From assembly GCA_963823045.1 (NCBI GenBank), contig CAWGKA010000010.1, positions 1 through 62,877 of the forward strand: a stretch of DNA of 62,877 nt, given 5' to 3'. Positions within the stretch are counted from its first letter, which is position 1, and each line of letters starts with the position of its first letter. The notes below the pieces were generated by a model. The model did no database searches. It saw only the letters and a list, made by a program, of their open reading frames with translations, and was not told the origin of the DNA. This document shows positions 44,520 to 54,128 of the stretch, one piece after another. The translations under genes were made by a program, and so were the position numbers. The stretch is from JADLGL01 sp963823045. Lineage in GTDB: Bacteria > Pseudomonadota > Alphaproteobacteria > Rhizobiales > Kaistiaceae.

Positions 44520-46088
44520 ATGCGGATCGTCTTCTTCATGCGGAACGTCGGGCATCTCCGCAACTTCGAATGGGTCATCCGCAGCCTGGCCGGGAAGGGC
44601 CATTCGATCCGCCTTCTTTTCGATCACGAGAAGAAGGCCGACGACCGAATGCAGGAAAGCTCGGACCGGGCGGCGCAAGCGCATCTCGAAGTGCTGGTGG
44701 CCGACCATCCGAACATCAGGCATCGTCTCACCAATGGCACCTACACCAAGCCGAAGTCGATCCTGTCGATTTCGGCGCGGCGCTTGCGCATGATGCAGGA
44801 CTATATCCGCTATCTCGATCCGGAATTCGCCGAGGCGCACAAGCTGCGCGAACGGGCGGCGCTGTTCGTGCGCCCAGGAGTCCGCCGCGTGATCGATGCG
44901 ATCGGTCGCCGTCGCTGGAGCCGCACGGTGATGGTCAAGTTTCTCTCGATGCTTGACGCGCTGATCCCGCCGCGCGCGGACGTCAAGGATCTCCTCAGAA
45001 GGAAGCTCAAGGCCGACTTGGTGATGGTGACGCCGCTGTTCGGCCATGGCTCGGCGCAGGTTGAATATTTCAAAGCGGCGGACTCGCTTGGCCTCCGCTC
45101 ATGTCTGCCGGTCGCCAGCTGGGACAACCTCACCAGCAAGGGCGTCGTGCAGTGCAGGCCCGGTCGCATCCTCGTGTGGAACGAGGCGCAGCGCACAGAG
45201 GGCGTCGAACTACAACATATGTCGAAGGAGCGGATCGTCGTCACCGGTGCGCATTGCTATGAGCACTGGTTCACCTGGGAACCTTCGACCGACAAGGAAG
45301 CATTCCTGGATCATGTCGGCCTCGATCCGGAAAGGGACTACATTCTCTTTCTCGGTTCGTCGCGCTTCATTGCCGCCGACGAGGTGCCGGTGGTGCTGCG
45401 CTGGGCGAAAGCTCTCCGCGCGTCAACAAATCCGCAGGTTGCCGAAATGGGCATTCTCATCCGGCCGCACCCGCAGAATTACGGCGCCTGGATGAATGTG
45501 GACGTCTCCGAGATCGGGAACGCCGTCGTCTATCCGCGGGGCAGCGCCAATCCGGTCAGCCGGGACGCGAAGGCGGTGTATTTCGACACCATGTATCACT
45601 GCCGCGCCGTTGTCGGCGTCAACACCAGCGCCATGATCGAAGCGTCGATTCTCGGCAAGCCGGTGCACACGGTTCTTTTCGAGGAGATGACGGGCACGCA
45701 GTCCGGGACGCTTCATTTCCACCATCTCAGCGACGAATTGCGCGGCCTGTTACGCGTGGCGAAGACGCTCGATGAGCATGTCGAGCTTTTGGGGCGATCT
45801 CTTGCGGACCCCACCGAGGACGAGCGACGCAGCAAAGCCTTCGTCGAGCGTTTCGTCTGGCCGAAGGAGGTCGGCGACAGCATGGTTGGGTCTTTCGTCG
45901 AAGCGGTGGAGACACAGCTCCGCGAGCTCCCCCCCGGAAAGAACTACGCGATATTGCCACTGCTCCTGGTGGGGCGCGTCGTCGCCTCGCCGCTGCTGCT
46001 CATCTATGTGCGCGAGTATATCCGCGTGAGCCTCCGCCGCATTCGCCGCAGGCGCGCGGTCAGAGCCGCGAAGGCTCCGGCGGAATGA
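44520..46088 (+). CDS. GT-B-like polysaccharide synthesis protein, paralogue 1 of 4
   Basis: A 522-residue protein with MRIVFFMRNVGHLRNFEWVI at the N-terminus, CLPVASWDNLTSKGVVQ, RILVWNEAQRTEGVEL, ILIRPHPQNYGAW and VVGVNTSAMIEASILGKPVH. The RPHP and N-T-S-x-x-x-E-A motifs fit the second domain of GT-B enzymes related to CDP-glycerol glycerophosphotransferases. Three close relatives lie at 46085, 50999 and 52510. A hydrophobic, basic C-terminal segment (ILPLLLVGRVVASPLLLIY) could anchor it to the membrane. Substrate not known. The 86 bases upstream hold nothing obvious. Confidence 0.75.
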   Translation: MRIVFFMRNVGHLRNFEWVIRSLAGKGHSIRLLFDHEKKADDRMQESSDRAAQAHLEVLVADHPNIRHRLTNGTYTKPKSILSISARRLRMMQDYIRYLDPEFAEAHKLRERAALFVRPGVRRVIDAIGRRRWSRTVMVKFLSMLDALIPPRADVKDLLRRKLKADLVMVTPLFGHGSAQVEYFKAADSLGLRSCLPVASWDNLTSKGVVQCRPGRILVWNEAQRTEGVELQHMSKERIVVTGAHCYEHWFTWEPSTDKEAFLDHVGLDPERDYILFLGSSRFIAADEVPVVLRWAKALRASTNPQVAEMGILIRPHPQNYGAWMNVDVSEIGNAVVYPRGSANPVSRDAKAVYFDTMYHCRAVVGVNTSAMIEASILGKPVHTVLFEEMTGTQSGTLHFHHLSDELRGLLRVAKTLDEHVELLGRSLADPTEDERRSKAFVERFVWPKEVGDSMVGSFVEAVETQLRELPPGKNYAILPLLLVGRVVASPLLLIYVREYIRVSLRRIRRRRAVRAAKAPAE

Positions 46089-47534
46089 AGATCCTCTTCA
46101 TCCTGCACTATCCCGGCTATGTCCGCTATTTCGATTCGGCGTTTGCCGAGATATTGCGGCGCGGCCACCAGCTGCACCTCGCCTTCAACGGCAATTGGAA
46201 GCAGACCCAGGGGCTTGAGGCGCTCCCCGAGCATCCGCTTCTGACGGTCGATTTCGAAGACTTCCCGATGCGACGCAAGGGGCGCCTGCGCGCCAAGCAG
46301 ATCCGCGGGACGACCGACTATGTCCGCTATCTCGATCGCCGCTTCAAAGACGCGCCGCTGCTCAGGGAGCGGACTGGGGGCGCGCTACCGTCGGGCCTGC
46401 GCTTCCTCACGAAGAGTTCGATCTCTGCCCAGCTCGGTCGTGAAGGCGATGAGACGGACGATGGTCAAGGTTGAGCAGACAGCGCTTCGCAGCGACCCCG
46501 CCATCGAGGAATACCTCGCCGATGTCGATCCCGATCTTCTCGTCGTTTCGCCTCTGGTCAATGTCCGCTCCTGGCAGACGGACGCAATCAAGTCGGCAAA
46601 GGCGCTGAAGATTTCGACGGCCGTGTGCGTTGCCAGCTGGGACCATTTGACGACAAAGGGGCTCATCCGCATTCATCCGGACAAGGTGTTCGTGTGGAAC
46701 GAGATCCAAAAGAAGGAAGCACGGGAGCTTCACGACATTCCTGCCTCGGACGTGGTCGTCACCGGAGCGCAGCCTTTCGACAAGTGGTTCGACCGCAAGC
46801 CGTCGAGGACGCGAGAGGCGTTTCTCGCCCGCGTCGGCCTGCCCGCCGGCAAGCCATACGTCCTGTTCGTCGGATCGACAGCGTCAATCAGTCAGCCGCG
46901 TCTCGAGGTTGAATTCGTCCGCCGCTGGATTGCCAAGCTGCGGGCGAGCAATGGCCCATTGAAGGACATCGCGGTCCTGGTGCGGCCGCACCCCTTCAAC
47001 AGCACACTGTGGAAGGATGCCGAACTGGAGGATCGGTTGGCGGCGGTCTATCCTCGCAACGGCGCAAATCCGGTCGATGAGCACGACCGAGAGGACTATT
47101 TCGATTCCATCTTCCACTCCGAGGCTGTGCTGGGCATCAATACAAGCGCGATGGTCGAAGCCACGATTCTCGGGCGGCCGGTGCTGAGCATTCTCGACAG
47201 CGAGTTTGAGGCAACGCAGGAGGGCACGCTGCACTTCCGCCATCTGCTGCCGGAGAATGGCGGCTTCCTCGAAGTGGCGCGTTCGCTCGACGAGCATGTC
47301 GCTCAGCTCGAAGCGGTGATTGCCGATCCCGCTCCCTATCAGCGGCGCGTTGCCGACTTCGTCGACCGGTTCGTCAGGCCGCTTGGACGGGATCAGAATG
47401 CGACCGAGAGGTTGGTAACCGGCCTTGAGGCGCTGGCAGATACCGCACACAGCCGCGCAACGGCGCAGGTTGCCGACCGGGCGCGTCGGCAGGACGAGAC
47501 CTCGCGTAAAGTTGCCCGCGCTGTGGATGGCTAG
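46085..47534 (+). CDS. GT-B-like polysaccharide synthesis protein, paralogue 2 of 4, apparent frameshift
   Basis: MKILFILHYPGYVRYFDSAF starts one frame, and VVKAMRRTMVKVEQTALRSD, VASWDHLTTKGLIRIHPDKV, VVVTGAQPFDKWF, VLVRPHPFNSTLW and LGINTSAMVEATILGRPVLS continue in the next. The shift is at 46414-46420, where removal of one T from GAGTTCG gives a continuous KSRSLPSSVVKAM. The repaired length is about 482 residues, like the neighbours. It overlaps paralogue 1 by 4 bases, so they are co-translated. It lacks the hydrophobic C-terminal helix of paralogue 1. Confidence 0.75.
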
Positions 47535-47650
47535 CCTGACCCTAGAGCAATTCATGTCGTTGAGTGGTTTCCGCGCCGAAGTCTGTCTTGCGTCGAGTTG
47601 CCTTGCTCGCAGGGCGACCGCAGCCAATCAGCTTTGAGAATTCCGCCATC

Positions 47651-48886
47651 ATGTTCGTAGTTCGCACCGAAGGCCTGACACGGGGGCCGCTGGGACAGCT
47701 GCCGAAGCCGCGTTCGGGCGGACCGGTGGTAAGAAATATCCGTCAGGCGATGGGCACTATCATACGCGGCGGAGCGCGGAAGGACGGCGCCGATGAGGGC
47801 AGACGTCGCTCCGATGTCTTCACGGACCTTACGTTCGAGATCGAAGAGGGGTCGATCGTTGCCTTTCCCGGCCAGGATCTGCGCGCCATCGAGACGCTGA
47901 TGCGGATATTGATAGCGTCGTTGGAGCCGACGGGCGGGCGCGCCCTCATTCGCGGCACCATTGGCGGGTTGCTGTCCGTGGGCGAGAATCTCGACGCGGA
48001 ATCGACCGGCCGTGAGGCGATCTTACGTGAGCGGTCATTCATGCGCTTTTTCGGTCGAGAGGAGGGCGATCCCGAGGCCTTTGTTGCGGAAGTGCTGGAA
48101 TTCGCCGGCATGAAGGAATTCGAAGATGTGTCCGTCCGCCGTTATTCGACGGGGATGGCGCTGCGCATCGGCCTCGCCATGGTGCTCGTGGCACGTCCGT
48201 CGACCATCATCCTCGGCGACATCATGGGCGTCGGGGATCTCGACTTTCACGAGAGGGCGAAGGCCCGGATCCGGCAGATGTCCGAGGAGGGGACGACGTT
48301 CCTTCTCTGCGGTCCGGCGTTTGGGGTCGGGGACCTCGCAGACCGGCTGATCTATATCGAACGCGGCGCCATCTCCCGGGACATTGCGGCCGGCGAGGAA
48401 ATCCAGGAGGAAGAGGACAGCGCTCCGGTGACGCACAATTGGCAGGTCGCCACAGAGCGCTTGCAGGGCAATGTCGTCGCGCTCGTTGATGTCAGTGTGC
48501 GCCCGCCGACCGCGCGCCGCCGCACGACGGAGCTGCGGATGCGCTGGCGGCTGAAGGCGGCCCCTGTGCGCATCCGGCCGTTCGTTGACGTCTCGCACGA
48601 AAATGTTCCGGTGTTTCGTTCCGTGGCGCCGGAGGCGATCGAAGTTGAAGCCCCTGGCATAGTGACGACGAGCGTTTTCCTGCCGCCGTCCTTCCTGGCG
48701 GCCGTCCCGTACAACATCCGTATCGCGTGCAACGCACGGTACGACGGCAAGAACAGGCGGATACGTGTGCCGGGAACCGTCGAAGGGTCGCCGAATAGGA
48801 CGATGATGACTGCACGGCGCCGCGCCGCGCCGCTGCTCCATCCGGACCTTCAATGGTCTTTCGAGCCGGTGGGAGAAGCAAAGTGA
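47651..48886 (+). CDS. Degenerate Wzt-like ABC ATPase subunit (first of a pair)
   Basis: A 411-residue homologue of the Wzt/KpsT ATPase at 48883. The Walker A position (about 72-81) reads FPGQDLRAIE, with no GK[ST]. Walker B is TIILGDI (185-191), so the catalytic Glu is Ile191. The H-switch SHD is replaced by CGP (220-222). The signature VRRYSTGMALRIGLAMVL (about 162-179) is intact. A C-terminal beta-rich region (about 265-408) matches the Wzt polysaccharide-binding domain position. This subunit probably cannot hydrolyse ATP itself but can offer its signature to the partner subunit. It overlaps the partner gene by GTGA. Confidence 0.85.
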   Translation: MFVVRTEGLTRGPLGQLPKPRSGGPVVRNIRQAMGTIIRGGARKDGADEGRRRSDVFTDLTFEIEEGSIVAFPGQDLRAIETLMRILIASLEPTGGRALIRGTIGGLLSVGENLDAESTGREAILRERSFMRFFGREEGDPEAFVAEVLEFAGMKEFEDVSVRRYSTGMALRIGLAMVLVARPSTIILGDIMGVGDLDFHERAKARIRQMSEEGTTFLLCGPAFGVGDLADRLIYIERGAISRDIAAGEEIQEEEDSAPVTHNWQVATERLQGNVVALVDVSVRPPTARRRTTELRMRWRLKAAPVRIRPFVDVSHENVPVFRSVAPEAIEVEAPGIVTTSVFLPPSFLAAVPYNIRIACNARYDGKNRRIRVPGTVEGSPNRTMMTARRRAAPLLHPDLQWSFEPVGEAK

Positions 48887-50157
48887 GCGCGCCCGAGGCG
48901 AGAATCTCGATCACCAGGCTCAGCAAGATATATGACCTCCAGCGACGGCGGAGGGGGCGTAGCGGCGTGAGCTCGCGAGAGTTCAGGGCGATGTGGGGGT
49001 TGGTCCGCTCCGTCCTGCGTCGCGGCATCAAGCAACACCGTCGCTTCTATGCGCTGCACAACGTAAATCTGCAGGTGCGCTCGGGTGAGATTATGGGCGT
49101 GATCGGCCGCAACGGCGCCGGAAAGAGCACGTTGCTGAAGCTGCTGGCGCGAGTCATCGACCCGACATCCGGCTCGGTGACCCTGAGCGGGCGCGTTGCC
49201 TCGCTGCTCGAACTGGGCGCCGGGTTCAGCGGCGATTTGACGGTGGCGGAGAATATTTCCCTTCACGTCGCACTGTCGGGCGGCAAGGAGGACCCGGAGT
49301 TGGAAGAGCGCATTCTGGAGCTTGCCGAGCTGACCGAATATCGCGACGTTGATCTTGACGAATGCCCGGGTGGCGCCGCCGCCCGGCTTTCCTTCGCCAC
49401 GCTGATCAATCTCAATTCGGAGATTGTCCTGGCCGACGAGATGCTCGCGGTCGGTGACGCGCGCTTCAAGAGCATGGTTCTGGAGCGGATTACGCAGGTT
49501 CGCAGCGAAGGTGGTTGCGTGTTGTTCGTTTCACATGACCTCCGCGCCATCGCGGAGATCTGTGACCGTGCAATCTGGCTCGATCACGGTCGCATAAAGC
49601 TGATCGGCACGGCGGAAGAAGCGATCCGCGCCTATGAGGCCGATCTCGACGCGAAGACATCGGCGTTGGATGTGGGCTCGGGTGAGGCGGGGAAGATCGT
49701 TGATCTGCGTCTCACCGACGCCGCCGGCCATCAGGTTGGCTCCGTGCATGTCGACAAAGCAAACTTCATAGAATGCGTCTTCCAGCATCTGAGGTCGGAT
49801 ATTCCGATCGGCCTCACGATTGAGTTGGGGTTCGGTCGCAGGCATCTGGTGTTCTCGAAGACCGAGATGCTGGAAGCGACAAAGACCGGCGCGCAGGCCT
49901 TCCGCAGTCGTCTCAAGCTGCCCGGCCACTTCCTCAATAGCGGTCCGTATCAGGCGCGCGCGCTGCTGCATTGGCGAGAGGGCGGCGAACTGCACAGGGG
50001 CAAGCTGGTGCAGACTGGATTTAATGCTGTCGACAGCGATCCGACGACTTCTGTATGGGGCGGATGGGAGGGCCGCCGGGTCGGTGTCGTTGCGCCCAAG
50101 CTTCGCTGGCGTATTGACGCCGTTGAGGACAAACCCGAGGTGCTAGCGCAGACATGA
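48883..50157 (+). CDS. wzt: Wzt-type polysaccharide ABC transporter ATPase with altered signature
   Basis: A 424-residue ABC ATPase. Walker A GRNGAGKST (75-83), the Q-loop region SLLELGAGFSGDLTVAENI, Walker B IVLADE (181-186, Glu186) and H-switch FVSHDL (His218) are all present. The signature, YSSGM or similar in this family, is CPGGA (161-165). The serine is lost. A C-terminal domain (about 265-420) fits the O-antigen-binding domain of Wzt. GTG 48883 is chosen over ATG 48853: GGGAG at 48871-48875 is well placed and the GTGA overlap couples it to the preceding subunit. It exports undecaprenyl-linked glycan with Wzm. Confidence 0.9.
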   Translation: MSAPEARISITRLSKIYDLQRRRRGRSGVSSREFRAMWGLVRSVLRRGIKQHRRFYALHNVNLQVRSGEIMGVIGRNGAGKSTLLKLLARVIDPTSGSVTLSGRVASLLELGAGFSGDLTVAENISLHVALSGGKEDPELEERILELAELTEYRDVDLDECPGGAAARLSFATLINLNSEIVLADEMLAVGDARFKSMVLERITQVRSEGGCVLFVSHDLRAIAEICDRAIWLDHGRIKLIGTAEEAIRAYEADLDAKTSALDVGSGEAGKIVDLRLTDAAGHQVGSVHVDKANFIECVFQHLRSDIPIGLTIELGFGRRHLVFSKTEMLEATKTGAQAFRSRLKLPGHFLNSGPYQARALLHWREGGELHRGKLVQTGFNAVDSDPTTSVWGGWEGRRVGVVAPKLRWRIDAVEDKPEVLAQT

Positions 50158-51002
50158 ACGACGAGATCCAGATCATCGAGTTGCGATCGGCGACGCTGAG
50201 CGGCCGGATAAGGGCAGCCTGGCAGTATCGCCGCTACTACCCGATCCTGCTGCGCGAGATCACCATGCGCCGGTTCCGCAATACGGTTCTCGGCTTCTGG
50301 TGGCTGATCTTGAGGCCGCTGATCCCGACGATCATCGCGATCACGACATTCACCTATTTCGTCGAGGTCAATACCGGCGACGTGCCCTATGGCATCTTCT
50401 TCCTGGCCGGGTTCATTCCCTGGAACCTGTTGCAGAGTTCCTCCCACTTCATGTCGCGCACCCTAATGTGGACGCGCGGCCTGATGAAGAAGATGTACCT
50501 GCCGAAGATGCTGATCCCGCCGGCGTCGGTCGGGCCTCCTATGATCGAGCTGGGCATTACATTCGCCGCACTGATCGTCCTGACCGTCATTTACGGCTTC
50601 TCGGACGGCAAATCATACATCGTCTTTTCCTGGGGCCTGCTGCTGTTCCCGGTCTGCATCATCCTGGCGTTCATTCTCGCCTTGTCGATTGGAATGGTGA
50701 TCTCGGTCGTCGCTCTCTTGATGCGCGACATCATCTATTCGGTGAACTATGTGATGCAGATGCTGATGTTCGTGACGCCGGTCGTCTATCCGGTGTCGAG
50801 CCTGCCGCCGAATGTTCAGTGGGCGTTCGTCGTCTTCAATCCGATGACCGGCGTCATCGAGACGGCGCGGTGGTCCATCACCGGATCGGGTGCCTTCGAG
50901 CCGCTGTGGTTCCTTGTCAGCCTTGTCGAGATCTCGGTGATTGCGGTGTTGTGCCTTACCTTCTTCGCACGCGCAGAATCCTACCTGTCCGATATCGTCT
51001 AG
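50154..51002 (+). CDS. wzm: Wzm-type ABC-2 polysaccharide export permease
   Basis: A 282-residue inner-membrane protein of the ABC-2 family with about six helices. YPILLREITMRRFRNTVLGF is the coupling N-terminus, FWWLILRPLIPTIIAI the first helix, and FLAGFIPWNLLQSSSHFMSR with VTPVVYPVSSLPPNVQWAFV are family blocks. It forms the channel for O-antigen or capsule export powered by the two ATPases encoded just upstream. It overlaps the ATPase gene by ATGA, and its stop overlaps the convergent gene by 4 bases. Confidence 0.93.
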   Translation: MNDEIQIIELRSATLSGRIRAAWQYRRYYPILLREITMRRFRNTVLGFWWLILRPLIPTIIAITTFTYFVEVNTGDVPYGIFFLAGFIPWNLLQSSSHFMSRTLMWTRGLMKKMYLPKMLIPPASVGPPMIELGITFAALIVLTVIYGFSDGKSYIVFSWGLLLFPVCIILAFILALSIGMVISVVALLMRDIIYSVNYVMQMLMFVTPVVYPVSSLPPNVQWAFVVFNPMTGVIETARWSITGSGAFEPLWFLVSLVEISVIAVLCLTFFARAESYLSDIV

Positions 51003-52513
51003 CGGCGTGGCGTTCGGCGGACGAAGAGATCCCGGAAGAAGGCGGTGGCGTCGTAGCCGACCTGGCTGACGAGAGCGGCCGCATCGACGAGAACGCGATT
51101 CCCCGCTTGGCCGGGCGGCCGCTCCATCGGGGCGGAGGCTGCATCCTCTATCGCTTCGACGAAGAGCGGAGTTGCGGCAACGTCGAGGCCGTAAGGCCGA
51201 ATGAAGTCGGAGACGAAGGCCGCGGCATCGGCGCTTGTTGCCGACGGGTCGTGAAGCGCCGCCGCGAGATCGGCGCAATGCGTCTCGATGTCCGGCGCCT
51301 CGTGCAGAACTTTCGCGGCAGTCAAATAGTGATAGTGCAGCGTTTCCTTCTGGCCGCCGCGATGCGTCGCGAGCGCTACCGTGAAGCATGGCTTGCCGAG
51401 GATGGACGCCTCGATCAGCGCGCTGGTGTTGAGGCCGACGAGAAGCGATGCGTGATAGAGCGCATCGAAATAGCCGGCGCGGCGGGACTCCGTGACGGGA
51501 AGACCGCCATGCTCTGGGGCAACCGTTGCGGGTCCGAGGCCGGCGAGGTCGAGCCCGGAATAGCCGGCATAGTTCATCGGATGGGGACGGATGAGAACAT
51601 TGGCGCCGGCCAGAGCAGCGTCTGCCGACGATCTTATCGCGGCCAGCCAGTGCGCGACGAAGGCCGGCTCGTCCGCGCTGATGGCGACGGAAGATCCGAC
51701 GTAAAGAATGATCGGTTTGTCCGGGTCGAATCCGTGCGCGTCGCAGAATGATTGCCGGCTCTGGCTTGGCTTGCGCTCGAACCAATCGTCGTAGAGCTGT
51801 GCGCCGGTGACACGGATGATCTCGGGTGCAACGCCGTGAAGTTCGATACCCTCGCGCCGTTGCGTTTCGTTCCACACGAGAACGCGATCGATCGGCGCCT
51901 GGATGCGGGATTTGTTGGTGAGGTTGTCCCAGCTGGCGACGGCAAGAACGGCAGGAATACCCAAAGCCCTGGCGGCGCGAACCCACTCGATCTGATCGCT
52001 GCGGAAATCGACCAGAGGCGAGACGACAAGGACAGCGGGCGCGATTTCCCTGATCCGTGTCGTGATCGCGTCGTCCGGCGGCAGGCGTGCGTCCAGCGCC
52101 GCCAGGCGCTGATCGGCGCGCCGGTTGCGCTCGGGATCGGCGTATTTGTCGCGATCATAAACGGCGCGGGCGAGTGGTGTCGCTTTGGCACTGGCGCGGC
52201 GGCGAAGTGACGTGGCGTTTTGGAAGTCAGGCGTGCGGTAGCGCAGGATGTCGCGTGCGGTGTGGAGCTCGTCGGCGATGCGGCGCCGGAAGTCGGAGCG
52301 GCCATGCGCGAGGCCGAAGGAGAGTGCATCGGGATAGGCATCCTTCAGCGCTTCGACCTGCCGCGTGATTTCCTCGGGAAGGTTCTTGGCCGGATCGTGA
52401 AGCACGGCGAGCCGGTGGCCGCGGTCGAGCAGGGCGCGGATGGGCGCCTCGAAATTGCGCAGGTAGAGGAGGTTCCTCACGAGGAACAGGAGCGTCTTGG
52501 GCGCGCCTTTCAT
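50999..52513 (-). CDS. GT-B-like polysaccharide synthesis protein, paralogue 3 of 4
   Basis: A 504-residue protein with TLLFLVRNLLYLRNFEAPIR, LAVASWDNLTNKSRIQAPID, RVLVWNETQRREGIEL, IRVTGAQLYDDWF, VLIRPHPMNYAGY and VGLNTSALIEASILGKPCFT. The blocks match those of the three relatives and are consistent with a two-domain GT-B fold. It is co-transcribed with paralogue 4, which overlaps by 4 bases upstream, and is convergent to wzm. Donor sugar and acceptor are not known. It has no membrane helix. Confidence 0.75.
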   Translation of the reverse strand: MKGAPKTLLFLVRNLLYLRNFEAPIRALLDRGHRLAVLHDPAKNLPEEITRQVEALKDAYPDALSFGLAHGRSDFRRRIADELHTARDILRYRTPDFQNATSLRRRASAKATPLARAVYDRDKYADPERNRRADQRLAALDARLPPDDAITTRIREIAPAVLVVSPLVDFRSDQIEWVRAARALGIPAVLAVASWDNLTNKSRIQAPIDRVLVWNETQRREGIELHGVAPEIIRVTGAQLYDDWFERKPSQSRQSFCDAHGFDPDKPIILYVGSSVAISADEPAFVAHWLAAIRSSADAALAGANVLIRPHPMNYAGYSGLDLAGLGPATVAPEHGGLPVTESRRAGYFDALYHASLLVGLNTSALIEASILGKPCFTVALATHRGGQKETLHYHYLTAAKVLHEAPDIETHCADLAAALHDPSATSADAAAFVSDFIRPYGLDVAATPLFVEAIEDAASAPMERPPGQAGNRVLVDAAALVSQVGYDATAFFRDLFVRRTPRR

Positions 52514-54045
52514 GGACGACCCTGACGGGAGGCGGGCGCTTCGATCTGCGCTGCGACGGCACCACCGTGACGCTGCGGTCGCTGCGCCCGCCGAGCGAGA
52601 TAGCGAGGACGCAGGTAGAGCGCCGCAATCGGGAAGAGCAGGGCTCTGATCAGCGGCGTGAGGAAGGGCGCGCGTTCGCGGCTCACCTTCATGCCGGCGA
52701 GATCGGCGACCGCGTCGGCAACGATTGGCACCGCCGGTCGATCGAGGCCGTGCGGTCGGACGAAGTCCGCGATGAAGGCCTTGGCCTCGGGCGAGGGGGC
52801 GTCGTCGGAGAGCGCCTCCGTCAGCGCCGTCACATGGGCGTCCATGTCCGGCGCCAGATCAACAAGGCCGCCCGATGTGAGATAGCGGAAGTGCAGTGTG
52901 CCGCTCTGCGAAGCATCGAACTCGGCGGAACGAACGCTGAGGCAGCGCCTGCCGACGATCCCGGCTTCGAGGAACAGGCTGGTGTTTATGCCGACCACCA
53001 TGGCGGCGTGGGTGAGCGTGTCGAAGAAGAGCTGGCGGTCCGGTTCCTCAATCGGCGCCGCGCCGGCGAGCGGCGAGAGCACGACAGGTCCGAGCGCTGA
53101 AAGATCTGCCTCCTGCCACTGCTCGGCGTGGATCGGATGGGGGCGGATGACAATCTGCGCGGCTCGCAGCGAAGGATCGGCCGCTATGCGGATAGCGCGC
53201 AGCCAGCGTCCGACGAAAGCGACCTCGTTGGGACAGATGAAAGGCGAGGAGCAGGCATAGAGGATGATCGGCAGCGACGGGTCCAGGCCAAGCCTGGCGC
53301 AGAAGGCCGCGCGGTCCTCACGCGTCGTCATGGCGAACCAGTGATCGTAGAGCTGCGCGCCGGTCACAACGATCCGCTCAAGCGCAAGGTCGTGCAGCTC
53401 CCGCGCCTCCTGCTCCTGGAAGCGGTTCCAGACGAAGCATCGATCGGCGGCGATCTGGATGCGACCCTTGTTCGACAGATTGTCCCAGCTCGCGACCAGA
53501 TGACCTGTCGGTGTGCCGTGTCTCTTGGCAGCCTTGAGGATGTGCGTCTGCTCGTAAGTGAACTCAATGAGCGGGCTTAGCAGGACGGCGTCAGCAGGGT
53601 GTGCCGCCAGCCAGCGCGAAACGCCGGGGTCGACCGGCATGGTGCGTTCCAGATAGGCAAGGAGGCGGTCGAAGAAACGGCGTCTCGCGGACGAGCTGCC
53701 GCGCTTGCCGGCAATGGCCCGGAACAATTTCGGTACCCGCCGTGCCGCGCGTTCAACCAGCTTGGGCGTGTCGTCGAAGGCTGGCTGCAGGTAGTGCACA
53801 TAGTCGCGCAGGGCGCGTAGCGGATCAGCCGCTGCCCACCACCATCCGGTTCGCTCCGGCGGCGGCAGCAGACGGACATTGCCGTGGCCGGCGAATACGC
53901 GGCCGAAGAGCTCGGCGTCGCCGGACCGGCGGGAGGTGAAGGTCACGTCGATATCGTGGCCGGCCTCCGACAGAGCGAGAAGGACACCGCCATAATTGCG
54001 CAAATAGAACGCGTGGTTGAGGACAAACAGGTACCGCATCGCCAT
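52510..54045 (-). CDS. GT-B-like polysaccharide synthesis protein, paralogue 4 of 4
   Basis: A 511-residue protein with RYLFVLNHAFYLRNYGGVLL, HLVASWDNLSNKGRIQIAAD, RCFVWNRFQEQEARELHDLA, IVVTGAQLYDHWF, IVIRPHPIHAEQW and VVGINTSLFLEAGIVGRRCL. The C-terminus carries a basic and hydrophobic stretch (FLTPLIRALLFPIAALYLRP), like paralogue 1. An ATG two codons in may be the true start. It heads the minus-strand pair with paralogue 3. Predicted as a sugar transferase in cytosolic assembly of the exported polymer. Confidence 0.75.
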   Translation of the reverse strand: MAMRYLFVLNHAFYLRNYGGVLLALSEAGHDIDVTFTSRRSGDAELFGRVFAGHGNVRLLPPPERTGWWWAAADPLRALRDYVHYLQPAFDDTPKLVERAARRVPKLFRAIAGKRGSSSARRRFFDRLLAYLERTMPVDPGVSRWLAAHPADAVLLSPLIEFTYEQTHILKAAKRHGTPTGHLVASWDNLSNKGRIQIAADRCFVWNRFQEQEARELHDLALERIVVTGAQLYDHWFAMTTREDRAAFCARLGLDPSLPIILYACSSPFICPNEVAFVGRWLRAIRIAADPSLRAAQIVIRPHPIHAEQWQEADLSALGPVVLSPLAGAAPIEEPDRQLFFDTLTHAAMVVGINTSLFLEAGIVGRRCLSVRSAEFDASQSGTLHFRYLTSGGLVDLAPDMDAHVTALTEALSDDAPSPEAKAFIADFVRPHGLDRPAVPIVADAVADLAGMKVSRERAPFLTPLIRALLFPIAALYLRPRYLARRAQRPQRHGGAVAAQIEAPASRQGRP

Positions 54046-54128
54046 TCAACTAGCACGCTGCAACCGTCCGACGAACCTTCCAAGAGCGTGGCGCGTGGGG
54101 CCGTCGCCGGAAAGGCGTTTTGGGACGA

